Below the pieces are notes generated by a model. The model did not search any database. It was given only the letters and a program-made list of their open reading frames with translations, and had not been told where the DNA came from. Position numbers and translations under genes: made by a program. This document shows positions 37,330 through 47,471 of a DNA stretch of 64,000 bases, piece after piece (the stretch's first letter is position 1; the number at the start of each line of letters is the position of its first letter). The stretch comes from Parahaliea mediterranea. GTDB taxonomy: Bacteria; Pseudomonadota; Gammaproteobacteria; Pseudomonadales; Halieaceae. The stretch covers positions 434,001 through 498,000 of the forward strand of contig NZ_QEWO01000001.1 of NCBI RefSeq assembly GCF_003402235.1. The letters are read 5' to 3'.

Positions 37330-37575
37330 ATGGACGAGCTTAAGCTCAGCGACGAGCAGAAATCCCGCCTGGTGGCGCGGGTAAAAACCTATGTCAGCGA
37401 CGAATTGGACCAGGATATCGGCGCCTTTGAGGCGGAATTTCTGATCGACTTCATCGCCGCCGAACTGGGCCCGGTGATCTACAACCAGGGCCTGGCGGAC
37501 GCCCAGCAGCTGTTCCGGGAAAAAACCGAAGAGCTGAGCTACCAGATCCACGAACTGGAAAAGGCCCTGCCCTGA
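37330..37575 (+). CDS. DUF2164-family small protein
   Basis: 81 residues from the ATG at 37330, with acidic helices: [20 protein letters not shown] and a segment [20 protein letters not shown] matching DUF2164. The function is unknown in the family. It follows the nitronate monooxygenase by 29 bp and is 23 bp before the zinc-ribbon gene, so all three may share a message. Confidence 0.82.
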   Translation: MDELKLSDEQKSRLVARVKTYVSDELDQDIGAFEAEFLIDFIAAELGPVIYNQGLADAQQLFREKTEELSYQIHELEKALP

Positions 37576-37598
37576 GGGCGGGCCACAAAGGACACAGC

Positions 37599-37937
37599 AT
37601 GAGTGAATTTCCCCCCTGTCCCCAATGCCAGGGCAGCTACACCTACCAGGACCGGGACCACTTTGTGTGCCCGGAATGCGGCCACGAGTGGTCTGGCGAT
37701 GCCAGCGAGGCAGCCGATGACGGCCTGCAGGTGCTGGATGCCAACGGCAACCGCCTGGCCGACGGCGACACGGTGACGGTGATCAAAGACCTGAAAGTGA
37801 AGGGCTCGTCGTCGGTAGTGAAGGTGGGCACCAAGGTCAAGAACGTGCGCCTGGTGGAGGGCGACCACAACTTGGACTGCAAGATCGACGGGATCGGCGC
37901 GATGAAGCTGAAGTCGGAGTTTGTAAAGAAGGCCTGA
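37599..37937 (+). CDS. yjdM: YjdM/PhnA-type zinc-ribbon protein
   Basis: 112 residues: an N-terminal four-Cys ribbon [22 protein letters not shown] and the C-terminal beta-domain with [20 protein letters not shown] and [20 protein letters not shown]. This matches the YjdM (formerly PhnA) family, long noted near phosphonate genes but of unproved function. There is no phosphonate pathway here. It converges on the DeaD-type helicase with a perfect palindrome between them. Confidence 0.93.
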   Translation: MSEFPPCPQCQGSYTYQDRDHFVCPECGHEWSGDASEAADDGLQVLDANGNRLADGDTVTVIKDLKVKGSSSVVKVGTKVKNVRLVEGDHNLDCKIDGIGAMKLKSEFVKKA

Positions 37938-37957
37938 TGCAGGCGAATACGGGATGC

Positions 37958-37975
37958 GGGGGCCGGCCGGCCCCC
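37958..37975. terminator. perfect 18-bp palindrome between convergent genes
   Basis: GGGGGCCGGCCGGCCCCC is an exact palindrome located between the yjdM stop (37937) and the helicase stop (37993). It can form a strong hairpin in both transcripts. No T-run follows either arm, so it would be a pause or rho-assisted terminator rather than a classic one. Confidence 0.55.
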
Positions 37976-37992
37976 ACAGCCAGGGATGTTGC

Positions 37993-39945
37993 CTAGCGGA
38001 AGGACTTTTTGCCAGCGCCGGGCTTTTTGCCCGGGCTTTTACCGGCCGTTTTGCCGGGTGCTCCGGTAGGCTTTTCTCCTTGCTTGGCCCCTTGCTTAGC
38101 CCCTCGTTTTTCCTGCGCCTTGGGACCCTTGCTCGCGGGGCGTTTGCCCTTGCCAGCAGAGCCTCTTTCTGCCCGCCCCGATTCACCACGCGCTGATTCG
38201 CCACGCCCCGCCGCATCCAGCCGGCTGATCTGCAGGCGCTGGCCGCTCACCCACACTTTTTTCAGGTGCTGGAACAGCTCTTTTGGCATGCCTTCTGGCA
38301 GGTCAACGGTGCTGTGATCGTCAAAAATTGCGATGTGGCCAATGTATTGGCTGTCGATTTCCGCCTCGTTGGCAATGGCGCCCACGATGTTGCCGGGCTT
38401 CACGCCGTGACTGTGGCCCACTTCGATACGAAAGCGCTCCATGCCCACGTCCGGGTGGGTGCGCTCAAGGCGCGGCTTTTTCGGCTCTCGGGGCTTGTCG
38501 TCGAAGTCGCGCGCTTTGGTGCGGGGGGGCTTGCTTGCGCTGCCGCGGGCTTGCTCTGAGCCGCCACGCGCGTAGTCCGTACCGCCGCGCGGGGTGTCCT
38601 CGGCCGCGTCCGCGCGCCCGCCCTTGCCGGCCTGCAGGGGCTTTTCACCCTGCACCAGCAGGGCCAGGGCGGCGGCAATGTCGATCACCGGCACGCCGTG
38701 CTCCTGCTGGTAAAGGCTCACCTGTTCGCGCATGGCCTCAATGTCGCGGCTCGCCAGCACCTCGGTGATGCGGGCGCGAAACCGCTCGGCGCGCTTGTCC
38801 GCCACTTGCTCCACGCTGGGCAGCACCATTTTGTCGATGGGCTTGCCGGTAGCCTTCTCGATGGCCCGCAGCAGGCGCCGCTCGCGGTTGGCGGCAAACA
38901 GAATGGCCTCGCCGGTGCGCCCGGCGCGGCCGGTGCGGCCGATGCGGTGAACGTAGGCCTCCACGTCGTAGGGAATGTCGTAGTTGATCACGTGGCTGAT
39001 GCGCTCCACATCCAGCCCGCGGGCGGCCACGTCGGTGGCCACCAGAATGTCCAGCGCGCCTTTCTTCAGCTGCTCGACGGTTTTTTCCCGCTGCTTCTGC
39101 GCCACATCGCCGTTCAGGGCCGCCGCCACATAACCCCGGGCGGCGAGTTTGTCGGCCAGCTCGGTGGTGGCCAGGCGGGTGCGCACGAAGATGATGATGC
39201 CGTCTGTATCCTCGGTCTCCAGGATGCGGGTCAGCGCGTCCAGTTTGTGTACGCCGGCCATCATCCACACGCGCTGGCGAATGTTGTCGTTGGTCACCGA
39301 CTTCATCTCGATGGTGACCTCCACCGGCTCGTTCAGGTGGGAACGGGCAATGCGGCGAATGGCATCCGGCATGGTGGCGGAAAACAGCGCAATCTGGCGT
39401 TCCGGCGGGGTCTGGGTCAGCACCCATTCCACATCGTCGATAAAGCCCATGCGCAGCATTTCGTCGGCTTCATCCAGCACCAGCAGCTTGAGGGTGTCCA
39501 GCTTCAAAGAGCCCCGGCGCATGTGGTCCATCACCCGCCCCGGGGTGCCCACAATCACGTGCACGCCGCGCTGCAACTGGCGCAGCTGGCCGCGATAATC
39601 AGAGCCACCGTACAGGGGCAGAATGCGAAAACCCGGCAGGTGGTGGGCGTATTTCTGGAAGGCCTCGGCCACCTGGATGGCCAGCTCCCGGGTGGGGGCC
39701 AGCACCAGTACCTGCGGCTCGCAGCGCGCCATATCCAGGTTGGCCAGCGCCGGCAGGGCAAAGGCCGCGGTTTTGCCGGTGCCTGTCTGGGCCTGGCCGA
39801 CCAGATCCGAGCCGCCCAGCAACACAGGAATGGTGCGCGCCTGGATGGCAGAGGGGGTTTCGTAGCCAACATCGCGCAGCCCCTGTTGCAGTGCGTCGGG
39901 AAGGGCGAGGTCTGCGAAACGGGTCGCATGGGATTCAGAAGACAT
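37993..39945 (-). CDS. deaD: DEAD-box ATP-dependent RNA helicase (DeaD/CsdA type)
   Basis: The ATG at 39945 gives 650 residues. RecA-like domain 1 shows AQTGTGKT, PTRELAIQV, DEAD and FSATMP. Domain 2 has HRIGRTGRAGR. The C-terminal part carries the DbpA-type RNA-binding fold (RFRIEVGHSHGVKPGNIVGA, GHIAIFDDHSTVDLP), then a long basic Lys/Gly/Ala-rich tail. CsdA helps ribosome assembly and mRNA unwinding in the cold. The last ~70 residues are low-complexity, a feature of this subfamily. Confidence 0.94.
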   Translation of the reverse strand: MSSESHATRFADLALPDALQQGLRDVGYETPSAIQARTIPVLLGGSDLVGQAQTGTGKTAAFALPALANLDMARCEPQVLVLAPTRELAIQVAEAFQKYAHHLPGFRILPLYGGSDYRGQLRQLQRGVHVIVGTPGRVMDHMRRGSLKLDTLKLLVLDEADEMLRMGFIDDVEWVLTQTPPERQIALFSATMPDAIRRIARSHLNEPVEVTIEMKSVTNDNIRQRVWMMAGVHKLDALTRILETEDTDGIIIFVRTRLATTELADKLAARGYVAAALNGDVAQKQREKTVEQLKKGALDILVATDVAARGLDVERISHVINYDIPYDVEAYVHRIGRTGRAGRTGEAILFAANRERRLLRAIEKATGKPIDKMVLPSVEQVADKRAERFRARITEVLASRDIEAMREQVSLYQQEHGVPVIDIAAALALLVQGEKPLQAGKGGRADAAEDTPRGGTDYARGGSEQARGSASKPPRTKARDFDDKPREPKKPRLERTHPDVGMERFRIEVGHSHGVKPGNIVGAIANEAEIDSQYIGHIAIFDDHSTVDLPEGMPKELFQHLKKVWVSGQRLQISRLDAAGRGESARGESGRAERGSAGKGKRPASKGPKAQEKRGAKQGAKQGEKPTGAPGKTAGKSPGKKPGAGKKSFR

Positions 39946-40101
39946 TGGGAGGCCTGCAGATGGGGTGGTGCCGGAGGGCGGCCAGCAAGTATACAGGGCC
40001 GGCAATGGCCTGTAATGGCAATATTGCCGGCGCGGCGGGCGATGTGAGCGGCCGGCGAAGATTGGTTATCATGCCCGGGCATCCACCGCAGGGAGAACCC
40101 C

Positions 40102-40428
40102 ATGCCCGTCTACGCACTGAACCTGTTCGATGTCGCCGACCGGGACGAGTACCTGGCCTACGCCCGCCGCTCCACCGCCGAGGTTGAACGCCACGGCGGC
40201 CACGTTGTGGCCCTCGGCAAATTCCACGAAGCCGTGCAGGGCGACATCAGCCCGCGCTCGGTGCTGATTCTGGTGGAGTGGGAATCGCGCCAGGCCTTCG
40301 ACAACTACCGGGCGGACCCGACCCTCCACGACCTGCACCCCCACCGCGAGAATGGCACCCGCAGCTACATCTGGCACCTGTTCGACAAGCTGGACGACCT
40401 GCGCCCCATTTTGAAGGCCGCCGGGTGA
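40102..40428 (+). CDS. DUF1330-family protein
   Basis: A 108-residue small soluble protein with a ferredoxin-like (dimeric alpha-beta barrel) pattern: YALNLFDVADRDEYLAYARR, then HGGHVVALGKFHEAVQGD and VLILVEWESRQAFDNYRADP. It fits DUF1330 and related antibiotic-monooxygenase-like domains. The catalytic role is unknown. Its stop overlaps the next gene's GTG start by 3 bases, so the two are coupled. Confidence 0.82.
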   Translation: MPVYALNLFDVADRDEYLAYARRSTAEVERHGGHVVALGKFHEAVQGDISPRSVLILVEWESRQAFDNYRADPTLHDLHPHRENGTRSYIWHLFDKLDDLRPILKAAG

Positions 40429-40927
40429 GACTGGCGGCCCTTCTGCTGCTGCTTGGCCTGGCGCCACTGGGCGCGCTGGCAGAGCCGTCACCTGCCCCCT
40501 GCGCCACCACTGGCCTCAGCGTGATGCTGGTGCGCCATGCAGAAAAACAGCCAACAGGCGAAGACCCGGCCCTGTCCCCGGCCGGTGAAGCGCGCGCCCG
40601 CGCGCTGGCCACCACCCTGGGCGACGCCTGCATAGCGCACATTCACAGCTCCGACTATCGCCGCACCCGCGACACCGCCGCCCCGCTGGCCAAGGCGCTT
40701 GGCCGCAAGGTGGCCATCTACGATGTGGATGATCTGCCGGCCCTGAAGGCGGCTTTGATAGCCACCGGCGGCCGCCACCTGGTGGTGGGCCACAGCGATA
40801 CCACGCCGGAGCTGGTGCGGCTGCTTGGCGGCGACGCCGGCAGTGCCATCGATGAAGCGACCGAGTACGACCGCCTCTACATGGTTACCGTGGATGAGCG
40901 TGGCGTGGTGACCACCACCCTGCTGCG

Positions 40928-41956
<1,029 letters not shown>

Positions 41957-41990
41957 CGTCTTGTGCTCCTGTAGTTAGTGGGAGGTTGGT

Positions 41991-42046
41991 GGTGGGTGGA
42001 AAGTGGTGGGTGGAAAGTGGTGGGTGGAAAGTGGTGGGTGGAAAGT
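41991..42046. repeat. four exact 14-bp tandem repeats
   Basis: GGTGGGTGGAAAGT occurs four times without a gap (41991-42004, 42005-42018, 42019-42032, 42033-42046), with partial copies on the 5' side. It lies in the 240-bp gap between the divergent aldo/keto reductase and AraC genes, 35 bp above the reductase start. The perfect identity suggests recent amplification or strand slippage. Confidence 0.95.
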
Positions 42047-42196
42047 GATGTGAGGGAACAGTATGGCCACCGCCGCGCCGTCGGGCTTGGCCAATCGTCC
42101 CGGACATTTGCCTATTCCTGCACAGGCGAGCGCGCGGCGCTTCCCATTCGGCCCCGGCGCCCTACACTGGGGCGTCCACGGCAAACCGGTGTAGCG

Positions 42197-43075
42197 ATGT
42201 TCTCCCAGCCCTGTATTTCCACCCTGCTCCGCCTGCTGCCTGCCCCCACCAGCAGCAAGGCCATCGCCCCCGGGCTGACCCTGGTGCGCGCAGACGCCCC
42301 CACGCAACCCCAGGCCATTCTCTACCAGCCGGTGTTCTACATTGTGCTGCAGGGCCAGAAGCAAAGCCTGCTGGCCGGGGAGCCCTACACCTACGACCCC
42401 GGGCGCTTCCTGGCCCTGACAGTGCCGCTGCCGATGGAGGGCCACGTGACTCGCGCCAGCCCCGCCGAGCCCTACCTGGCAATCAAGATCGACGTGGACA
42501 GCCAGGCCGTGGCCGACCTGTTGCAGGCGCTGCCGGAGCTCACGCCCCAGCTGCGCGCCAGCCGCGGGGTGTGCACCTGCCCGGTGTCGGACGCGCTGCG
42601 CGACTGCGTGGAACGGCTGGTGGCAAGCCTGGAAGACCCCCAGGCACGGCGGGTACTCACACCCATGCTGGTGCGCGAAATCCTGTTCCACGGCCTGCGC
42701 AGCCCCCAGGGTGCGCAGCTGGCGGCCTTTGTCACCCGCGACCGTCACCACCAGCGCATCGCCCGGGTGATTCACCATATCCAGCAACACTACGCCGAGC
42801 CCATGGACGTGAACGCCCTGGCAACGGTGGCCCACATGAGCCAGAGCGCGCTGCACCAGCACTTCAAGGCGGTGACCCGGGTGTCGCCGCTGCAGTATGT
42901 GAAATCCATTCGCCTGCACCGCGCCCATCATCTGGTAGCCGCCCGCCAAACCAGCATCAGCGAAGCCGCCTGGCAGGTGGGTTACCAGAGCGTGTCCCAG
43001 TTCAGCCGGGAGTACAAGCGCCTGTTTGGCCAGCCCCCCAGCCAGGCGAGCGCACTGGGCGGGCACACCAAATGA
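42197..43075 (+). CDS. AraC-family transcriptional regulator
   Basis: The ATG at 42197 gives 292 residues. The N-terminal cupin-like AraC_N domain (QPVFYIVLQGQKQSLLAGE, YDPGRFLALTVPLPMEGHV) binds a ligand, and the C-terminal pair of helix-turn-helices (MDVNALATVAHMSQSALHQH, SISEAAWQVGYQSVSQFSRE) contacts DNA. It resembles YqhC, which controls aldehyde reductases in E. coli. Here it is divergent from an aldo/keto reductase, so the same logic is likely. The frame extends far upstream but through the repeat, which is not protein-like. Confidence 0.9.
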   Translation: MFSQPCISTLLRLLPAPTSSKAIAPGLTLVRADAPTQPQAILYQPVFYIVLQGQKQSLLAGEPYTYDPGRFLALTVPLPMEGHVTRASPAEPYLAIKIDVDSQAVADLLQALPELTPQLRASRGVCTCPVSDALRDCVERLVASLEDPQARRVLTPMLVREILFHGLRSPQGAQLAAFVTRDRHHQRIARVIHHIQQHYAEPMDVNALATVAHMSQSALHQHFKAVTRVSPLQYVKSIRLHRAHHLVAARQTSISEAAWQVGYQSVSQFSREYKRLFGQPPSQASALGGHTK

Positions 43076-43151
43076 GTAACACGCCCCCGTTGTGGCAATA
43101 GTGCCAACGCCCTTAGCGCTTTGGTGCGGGCGGTGGCAAAATTCGCGCCCT

Positions 43152-44051
43152 ATGACCGATCTCGCCGTAAACCTCGACCTGCTGCCGCGCATTGTCGGCA
43201 TTCTCGCCCCCATCGTTGCCATTGTGCTGGTGGGCTATCTGTATGGCCTGCGCCACAACCCCGAGATGGCGGTGGCCAACCGCATCAACATGGACATCTT
43301 CGTGCCGGCGCTGATCCTGGGCGCCATGGCCAGCAAGCAGTTTGCCCCGGAACGCTATATCGGCCTGGCCGCCGCCGCGGCCATTTTGCTGCTGGTGTGC
43401 GGCCTGCTCGCCCGGCCGGTGGCGCGCTGGCTGAAGGTGGACTGGCGCACCTTTGTGCCGCCCATGATGTTCAACAACTCCGCCAACATCGGCATCCCCC
43501 TGGCGGTGCTCACCTGGGGCGAGAGTGCCCTGCCGGCGGCGGTGATTCTGTACACCGTGTCCAACGTCATGCACTTTTCCATCGGTGTGCACATGCTGGA
43601 CAACAACGCCCGCCTGCTGACCCTGTGGCGCAACCCCACGCTGATCGCCGTGGCCATTGGCCTGCTGATCTCAACCCTGCAGATTCCGGTGTGGGAGCCG
43701 GTGGTTACCTCGCTGCAGCTGCTGGGCAACGTGGCCGTGCCGTTATTGCTGTTTTCCCTGGGCGTGCGCATGAAACACGTGCGCTTCAACGACCTGGGCG
43801 CGCCGCTGGTGGGCGCCTTCGCGCGCCCTGTGCTGGGTATGGCGCTGGCGGCGGCCCTTGCCTTGGCGCTGGGCCTTAACGAGCGCGACAGCGCCATGCT
43901 GCTGGTGTTTGGCGCCCTGCCCCCGGCGGTCATGAACTTCCTGTTTGCCGAGCGCTACCAGCAGGCCCCGGAGCGGGTGGCCGCCATTGTGCTGATTGGC
44001 AACCTGGCCGCCTTGCTGATGCTGCCGCTGGCGCTGATGCTGGCCCTGTAG
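43152..44051 (+). CDS. AEC-family (auxin efflux carrier) membrane transporter
   Basis: From the ATG at 43152 the protein has 299 residues and ten hydrophobic helices in two five-helix halves. The half-site motifs MFNNSANIGIPLAVLTWGES and VFGALPPAVMNFLFAERYQ, with a Pro in each cross-over, are typical of AEC permeases. The family exports organic acids or amino-acid-like molecules in bacteria. It follows the AraC gene by 76 bp and precedes the di-heme peroxidase by 2 bp. Substrate unknown. Confidence 0.9.
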   Translation: MTDLAVNLDLLPRIVGILAPIVAIVLVGYLYGLRHNPEMAVANRINMDIFVPALILGAMASKQFAPERYIGLAAAAAILLLVCGLLARPVARWLKVDWRTFVPPMMFNNSANIGIPLAVLTWGESALPAAVILYTVSNVMHFSIGVHMLDNNARLLTLWRNPTLIAVAIGLLISTLQIPVWEPVVTSLQLLGNVAVPLLLFSLGVRMKHVRFNDLGAPLVGAFARPVLGMALAAALALALGLNERDSAMLLVFGALPPAVMNFLFAERYQQAPERVAAIVLIGNLAALLMLPLALMLAL

Positions 44052-44053
44052 CG

Positions 44054-45064
44054 ATGATTACGGCCGTTCTGCGCATCGCCCTCGCCCTGTGGCTTTGCCA
44101 CAGCCTGATGGCCCGGGCAGATGATGATTCGCTGGCTGCTTTGAAGGCACAGTTCCAGCGTCCCGCCACTGTTCCCCATCCCGATAACAACCCGTATTCG
44201 CCGGCCAAATTCGCGCTGGGCCAGCGGCTGTTCTTCGACCCGCGCCTGTCCCGCGACAACGACATCAGCTGCGCCAGCTGCCACGCGCCCGCTACGGGCT
44301 GGGAAGACGGCCGGCAACGCGCCGTGGGCAGCGACGCTCAGATACACGAGCGCCACAGCCCGGCGCTGGAAAACCTGGCCTGGGCCAGCGCCCTGTTGTG
44401 GGACGGGCGCACACCAACGCTGGAATCCCAGGTGTGGTTCCCCCTTACCGCCCACGACGAAATGGCCCAGGACGTGCGCGAACTACAGGAGGAGTTGCAA
44501 GCAGATGCCGCCTACGTGGCGGCCTTTGACGCCGCCTACCCGGGCAAGGGCATCAGTCTTATCACCGTCTCTGCCGCGATTGCCACCTTCCAGCGGGAAA
44601 TTGTGAGCCCGCCAGCACCCTTCGACCATTGGGTAGCAGGCGACGAGACAGCCATCAGCGACGAGGCCAAACAGGGCTTTGCACTGTTCACCGGCAAGGC
44701 CGGCTGCAACGCCTGCCACAGCGGCTGGCGCCTTACCGACGATGGCTTTCACGACACCGGCCTGCCGGCCAGCGATGACAGCGGGCGCTACCGCTTCAGC
44801 CGCGACGACGGTGACCGCAACGCCTTTAAAACACCGGGGCTGCGCAACCTCGCACGGCGCGCGCCCTACATGCACGACGGTTCGCTGGCCACCCTCGACG
44901 ATGTGCTGGCGCACTTCAACGGCGGCTTTACACCACGCCCCAGCCTGTCCCCGAAAATGAGGCACCCAGCGCTTGCAGACGGCGAACTCAATGCCCTGCG
45001 CGCATTCCTGGATACCCTTAACAGCGACGGTGGCTCCGCCCTGCCCACTGCCCGCCCCGATTGA
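44054..45064 (+). CDS. di-heme cytochrome c peroxidase/MauG-family protein
   Basis: A 336-residue exported protein: a signal peptide ends near LMARA-DDD, and two c-type heme sites are CASCH (73-77) and CNACH (218-222). PYMHDGSLATLDDVLAHFN near the C-terminus is the family's conserved tail. It would reduce H2O2 or oxidise a partner protein in the periplasm. It starts 2 bp after the AEC transporter, so translation is coupled; the biological link between the two is unclear. Confidence 0.92.
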   Translation: MITAVLRIALALWLCHSLMARADDDSLAALKAQFQRPATVPHPDNNPYSPAKFALGQRLFFDPRLSRDNDISCASCHAPATGWEDGRQRAVGSDAQIHERHSPALENLAWASALLWDGRTPTLESQVWFPLTAHDEMAQDVRELQEELQADAAYVAAFDAAYPGKGISLITVSAAIATFQREIVSPPAPFDHWVAGDETAISDEAKQGFALFTGKAGCNACHSGWRLTDDGFHDTGLPASDDSGRYRFSRDDGDRNAFKTPGLRNLARRAPYMHDGSLATLDDVLAHFNGGFTPRPSLSPKMRHPALADGELNALRAFLDTLNSDGGSALPTARPD

Positions 45065-45105
45065 CCCCGGCGCCACCAGCGTCTGTATCGAATAGTCCTC
45101 CGACG

Positions 45106-46011
45106 CTATACGCGCTGATCCCACGAAGGTGGATCGCCAAAGTAGCCCTGCAGGAAATCGACGAAGTGGCGCACCTTGGCCGGCAGTAGCTGCCGATGCA
45201 CATACACTGCGTACAGACCCAGTTCCTGTAGCGGCAATTCCGGCAGCAGCTCCTGCAGGCGGCCTTCGGCGATGGCGGGTCCGACAATGAAGGTAGGCTG
45301 CAGGGCGATTCCGCCACCAGCCAACGCAGCCCCAGTCAGGACATCGCCATTGTTGCAGGTAAAACCGCCGTCGCTCTGGACACTGCTGCGCATCCAAGCA
45401 CGCAACTGCGGGCTGGCCACCGATTCCATGTAGCTGTATCGCAGGTAGCGGTGCCCCTGCAATTCATCCACGTTGCGGGGCACCCCGTAACGCTCGAGGT
45501 AGGCCGGCGCGGCGCACAGTACTATGCGCACCGGCACAATGCGGCGGGCCACCAGCGAGGAACTTTTCAACTGACCGATGCGCAGGGCGATATCGAAGCC
45601 TTCTTCCACCAAGTCGGTCTTGCGGTCATTGAGCTGCAGGTCAATCTCCAGTGCCGGGTGAAGTTGCTGGAAGTCACACAGCAGTGGCGCCAGGTGACGG
45701 GCTGCGAAGGACACCGGCGCGCTGATCCGCAAGCGGCCCTCCACCCGGTCCTCGCGCTCGACAAAGCCACGTTCAAGCGCTTCGATCCCGCCCAGCAACT
45801 GTTGGATCTGAGGCAAACTGCGACCTCCTTCCTCCGTAAGATGCAAGCGGCGGGTGCTGCGGTTCAGCAGGCGTACGCCAAGGTGCTCCTCCAACCACGA
45901 CACGTATTTGCTAACCAATTGAGGGGACGTTTCCAGGCGATTAGCGGCGCGGGTAAAGCTGCCCTCGCTAACCACGGTGAAAAAGGCGCGCATGGCGGTG
46001 AAGCGGTCCAT
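45106..46011 (-). CDS. LysR-family transcriptional regulator
   Basis: 301 residues: the N-terminal winged helix (MDRFTAMRAFFTVVSEGSFT, RLETSPQLVSKYVSWLEEHL) and a substrate-binding domain with an effector pocket (RLRISAPVSFAARHLAPLL). It belongs to the broad CrgA/YafC-like LysR group. It is divergent from the DoxX-family gene, and the 138-bp gap holds a perfect LysR-type dyad (46040-46062), so it likely controls that gene and itself. Confidence 0.94.
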   Translation of the reverse strand: MDRFTAMRAFFTVVSEGSFTRAANRLETSPQLVSKYVSWLEEHLGVRLLNRSTRRLHLTEEGGRSLPQIQQLLGGIEALERGFVEREDRVEGRLRISAPVSFAARHLAPLLCDFQQLHPALEIDLQLNDRKTDLVEEGFDIALRIGQLKSSSLVARRIVPVRIVLCAAPAYLERYGVPRNVDELQGHRYLRYSYMESVASPQLRAWMRSSVQSDGGFTCNNGDVLTGAALAGGGIALQPTFIVGPAIAEGRLQELLPELPLQELGLYAVYVHRQLLPAKVRHFVDFLQGYFGDPPSWDQRV

Positions 46012-46025
46012 CAGCCCAACCCTTT

Positions 46026-46089
46026 ATCAATATTTTGTTGATAGTAATTCAATATTACTATCATTACTAAGCGAAGGTGCAGATAGTAA
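46026..46089. promoter_or_regulatory. LysR-type operator cluster between lysR and doxX
   Basis: A perfect inverted repeat GATAGTAAT-TCAAT-ATTACTATC (46040-46062, 9-bp arms) contains the T-N11-A pattern. A second, smaller dyad ATCAA-N7-TTGAT (46026-46042) overlaps it, and a lone half-site GATAGTAA recurs at 46082-46089. The AT-rich run contrasts with the neighbouring GC-rich genes. This is the arrangement of a strong and a weak LysR site. Confidence 0.85.
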
Positions 46090-46149
46090 ATTGGCTTTCA
46101 ACGGGTCAGTACCGTGCCCGCACCCCGACAACAACCCGAGGACCTGAAC

Positions 46150-46599
46150 ATGCACTCATCACTCATTCAACGCCTGCTGGGCTCCAACGCCGGATTCGCC
46201 GCCCTAGTACTGCGTGTGCCTGTGGGCATCATTCTGGCAGCCCACGGCGCCCAGAAACTGTTTGGCGCCTTCGGCGGATACGGCCTGGATGGTACCGGCC
46301 AGTGGATGGCCAGCATCGGCCTGGAGCCCGGCTACCTGATGGCCCTGCTGGCCGGTAGCGCCGAGTTTTTTGGCGGCCTGGCGCTGGTCATTGGCCTGCT
46401 CACCCGCCCGGCGGCGCTGGTTGCAGCCTTTACCATGCTGGTCGCCATCTTCGCCGTGCACATTGAAGGCGGGCTGTTTATGAGCAACAACGGCTATGAA
46501 TTCGCACTGGCGCTGTTGGCGGCAACAACGGCGCTGGCCATCCAGGGTGGCGGCCGATTCGCGACAGACAACCTGCTTCTGGCACAATCGGCGCGCTAA
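46150..46599 (+). CDS. DoxX-family membrane protein
   Basis: 149 residues in four helices, starting MHSSLIQRLLGSNAGFAALV. Conserved DoxX features are the first helix segment RVPVGIILAAHGAQKLFG and the later GSAEFFGGLALVIGLLTRPA. DoxX relatives are often induced with detoxification or redox-stress proteins. The divergent LysR regulator and the dyads between them suggest inducible control. It is followed after 38 bp by a LigB-like dioxygenase. Confidence 0.9.
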   Translation: MHSSLIQRLLGSNAGFAALVLRVPVGIILAAHGAQKLFGAFGGYGLDGTGQWMASIGLEPGYLMALLAGSAEFFGGLALVIGLLTRPAALVAAFTMLVAIFAVHIEGGLFMSNNGYEFALALLAATTALAIQGGGRFATDNLLLAQSAR

Positions 46600-46637
46600 A
46601 TGCGGCGCAGCGATACAGCAAGGAGCCGGGACAGGCT

Positions 46638-47471
46638 ATGAACCAGACCGACATCCTGTTTATTTCCCACGGCGGTGGCCCGCTGCCCCTGCTGGGCGAA
46701 CCGGGGCACCGGCAATTGGTGCAGGACCTCGCGGGTCTGGGCCGAACGCTGCCCCGGCCCGACGCAATCCTGGTGATCAGCGCTCACTGGGAGGCGCCGC
46801 GGGCCACTGTGAGCGCCGCAGGGCAACCGGGCCTGCTTTACGACTACTACAACTTTCCCGCCGAAAGCTACGACATAGCCTACCCCTGCCCAGGCCTGCC
46901 GGCTCTGGCCCGGGCTATTGCCAGCACACTCGACGAGGCCGGCCAACCCGCCGCCCTGGATAACCAGCGCGGCCTGGACCACGGCGTGTTTGTGCCGCTG
47001 AAGATCATGTATCCCGCCGCGGACATTCCGGTGCTGCAGCTGTCGCTGCTGGCCAGCCTCGACGCCACCGCGCACCTGCAGATGGGCCGCGCCCTGCGCG
47101 CCTTGCACTTCGACGGGCGCCTGCTGGTGATCGGCTCCGGTTTTACCTTCCACAACATGCGCTCGATGCCGGACGGCAGCGATCCGGCCCGCGAGGAACG
47201 CATTGCGGCATTTTCCGACTGGCTGCAGGACACCTGCTGCAACCCGGGGCTCGATGCCGCCGAGCGCGAACGGCGCCTGGCCCACTGGCAGCAGGCGCCC
47301 CATGCGCGCTTTTGCCACCCGCGGGAGGAGCACCTGCTGCCCCTGCATGTGTGCGCTGGCCTGGCCGGGCGCCCCGCCGGCTGGCATCGGGCCAGTGAGG
47401 TGATGCACACCCGCGCCGACCTGTATCGCTGGAGCGCCGGCCATGAACACGCAGCACCCGCCCATGGATAA
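46638..47471 (+). CDS. class III extradiol ring-cleavage dioxygenase (DODA/YgiD-like)
   Basis: A 277-residue LigB-superfamily metalloenzyme. LFISHGGGPLPLLGEPGH and VISAHWEAPRATVSAAGQ carry two metal His residues, and LDHGVFVPLKIMYPAADIPV has the third region with the catalytic His. It resembles the 4,5-DOPA dioxygenase/YgiD group. The natural substrate is uncertain. It follows doxX by 38 bp and overlaps nudJ by 29 bp. Confidence 0.9.
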   Translation: MNQTDILFISHGGGPLPLLGEPGHRQLVQDLAGLGRTLPRPDAILVISAHWEAPRATVSAAGQPGLLYDYYNFPAESYDIAYPCPGLPALARAIASTLDEAGQPAALDNQRGLDHGVFVPLKIMYPAADIPVLQLSLLASLDATAHLQMGRALRALHFDGRLLVIGSGFTFHNMRSMPDGSDPAREERIAAFSDWLQDTCCNPGLDAAERERRLAHWQQAPHARFCHPREEHLLPLHVCAGLAGRPAGWHRASEVMHTRADLYRWSAGHEHAAPAHG

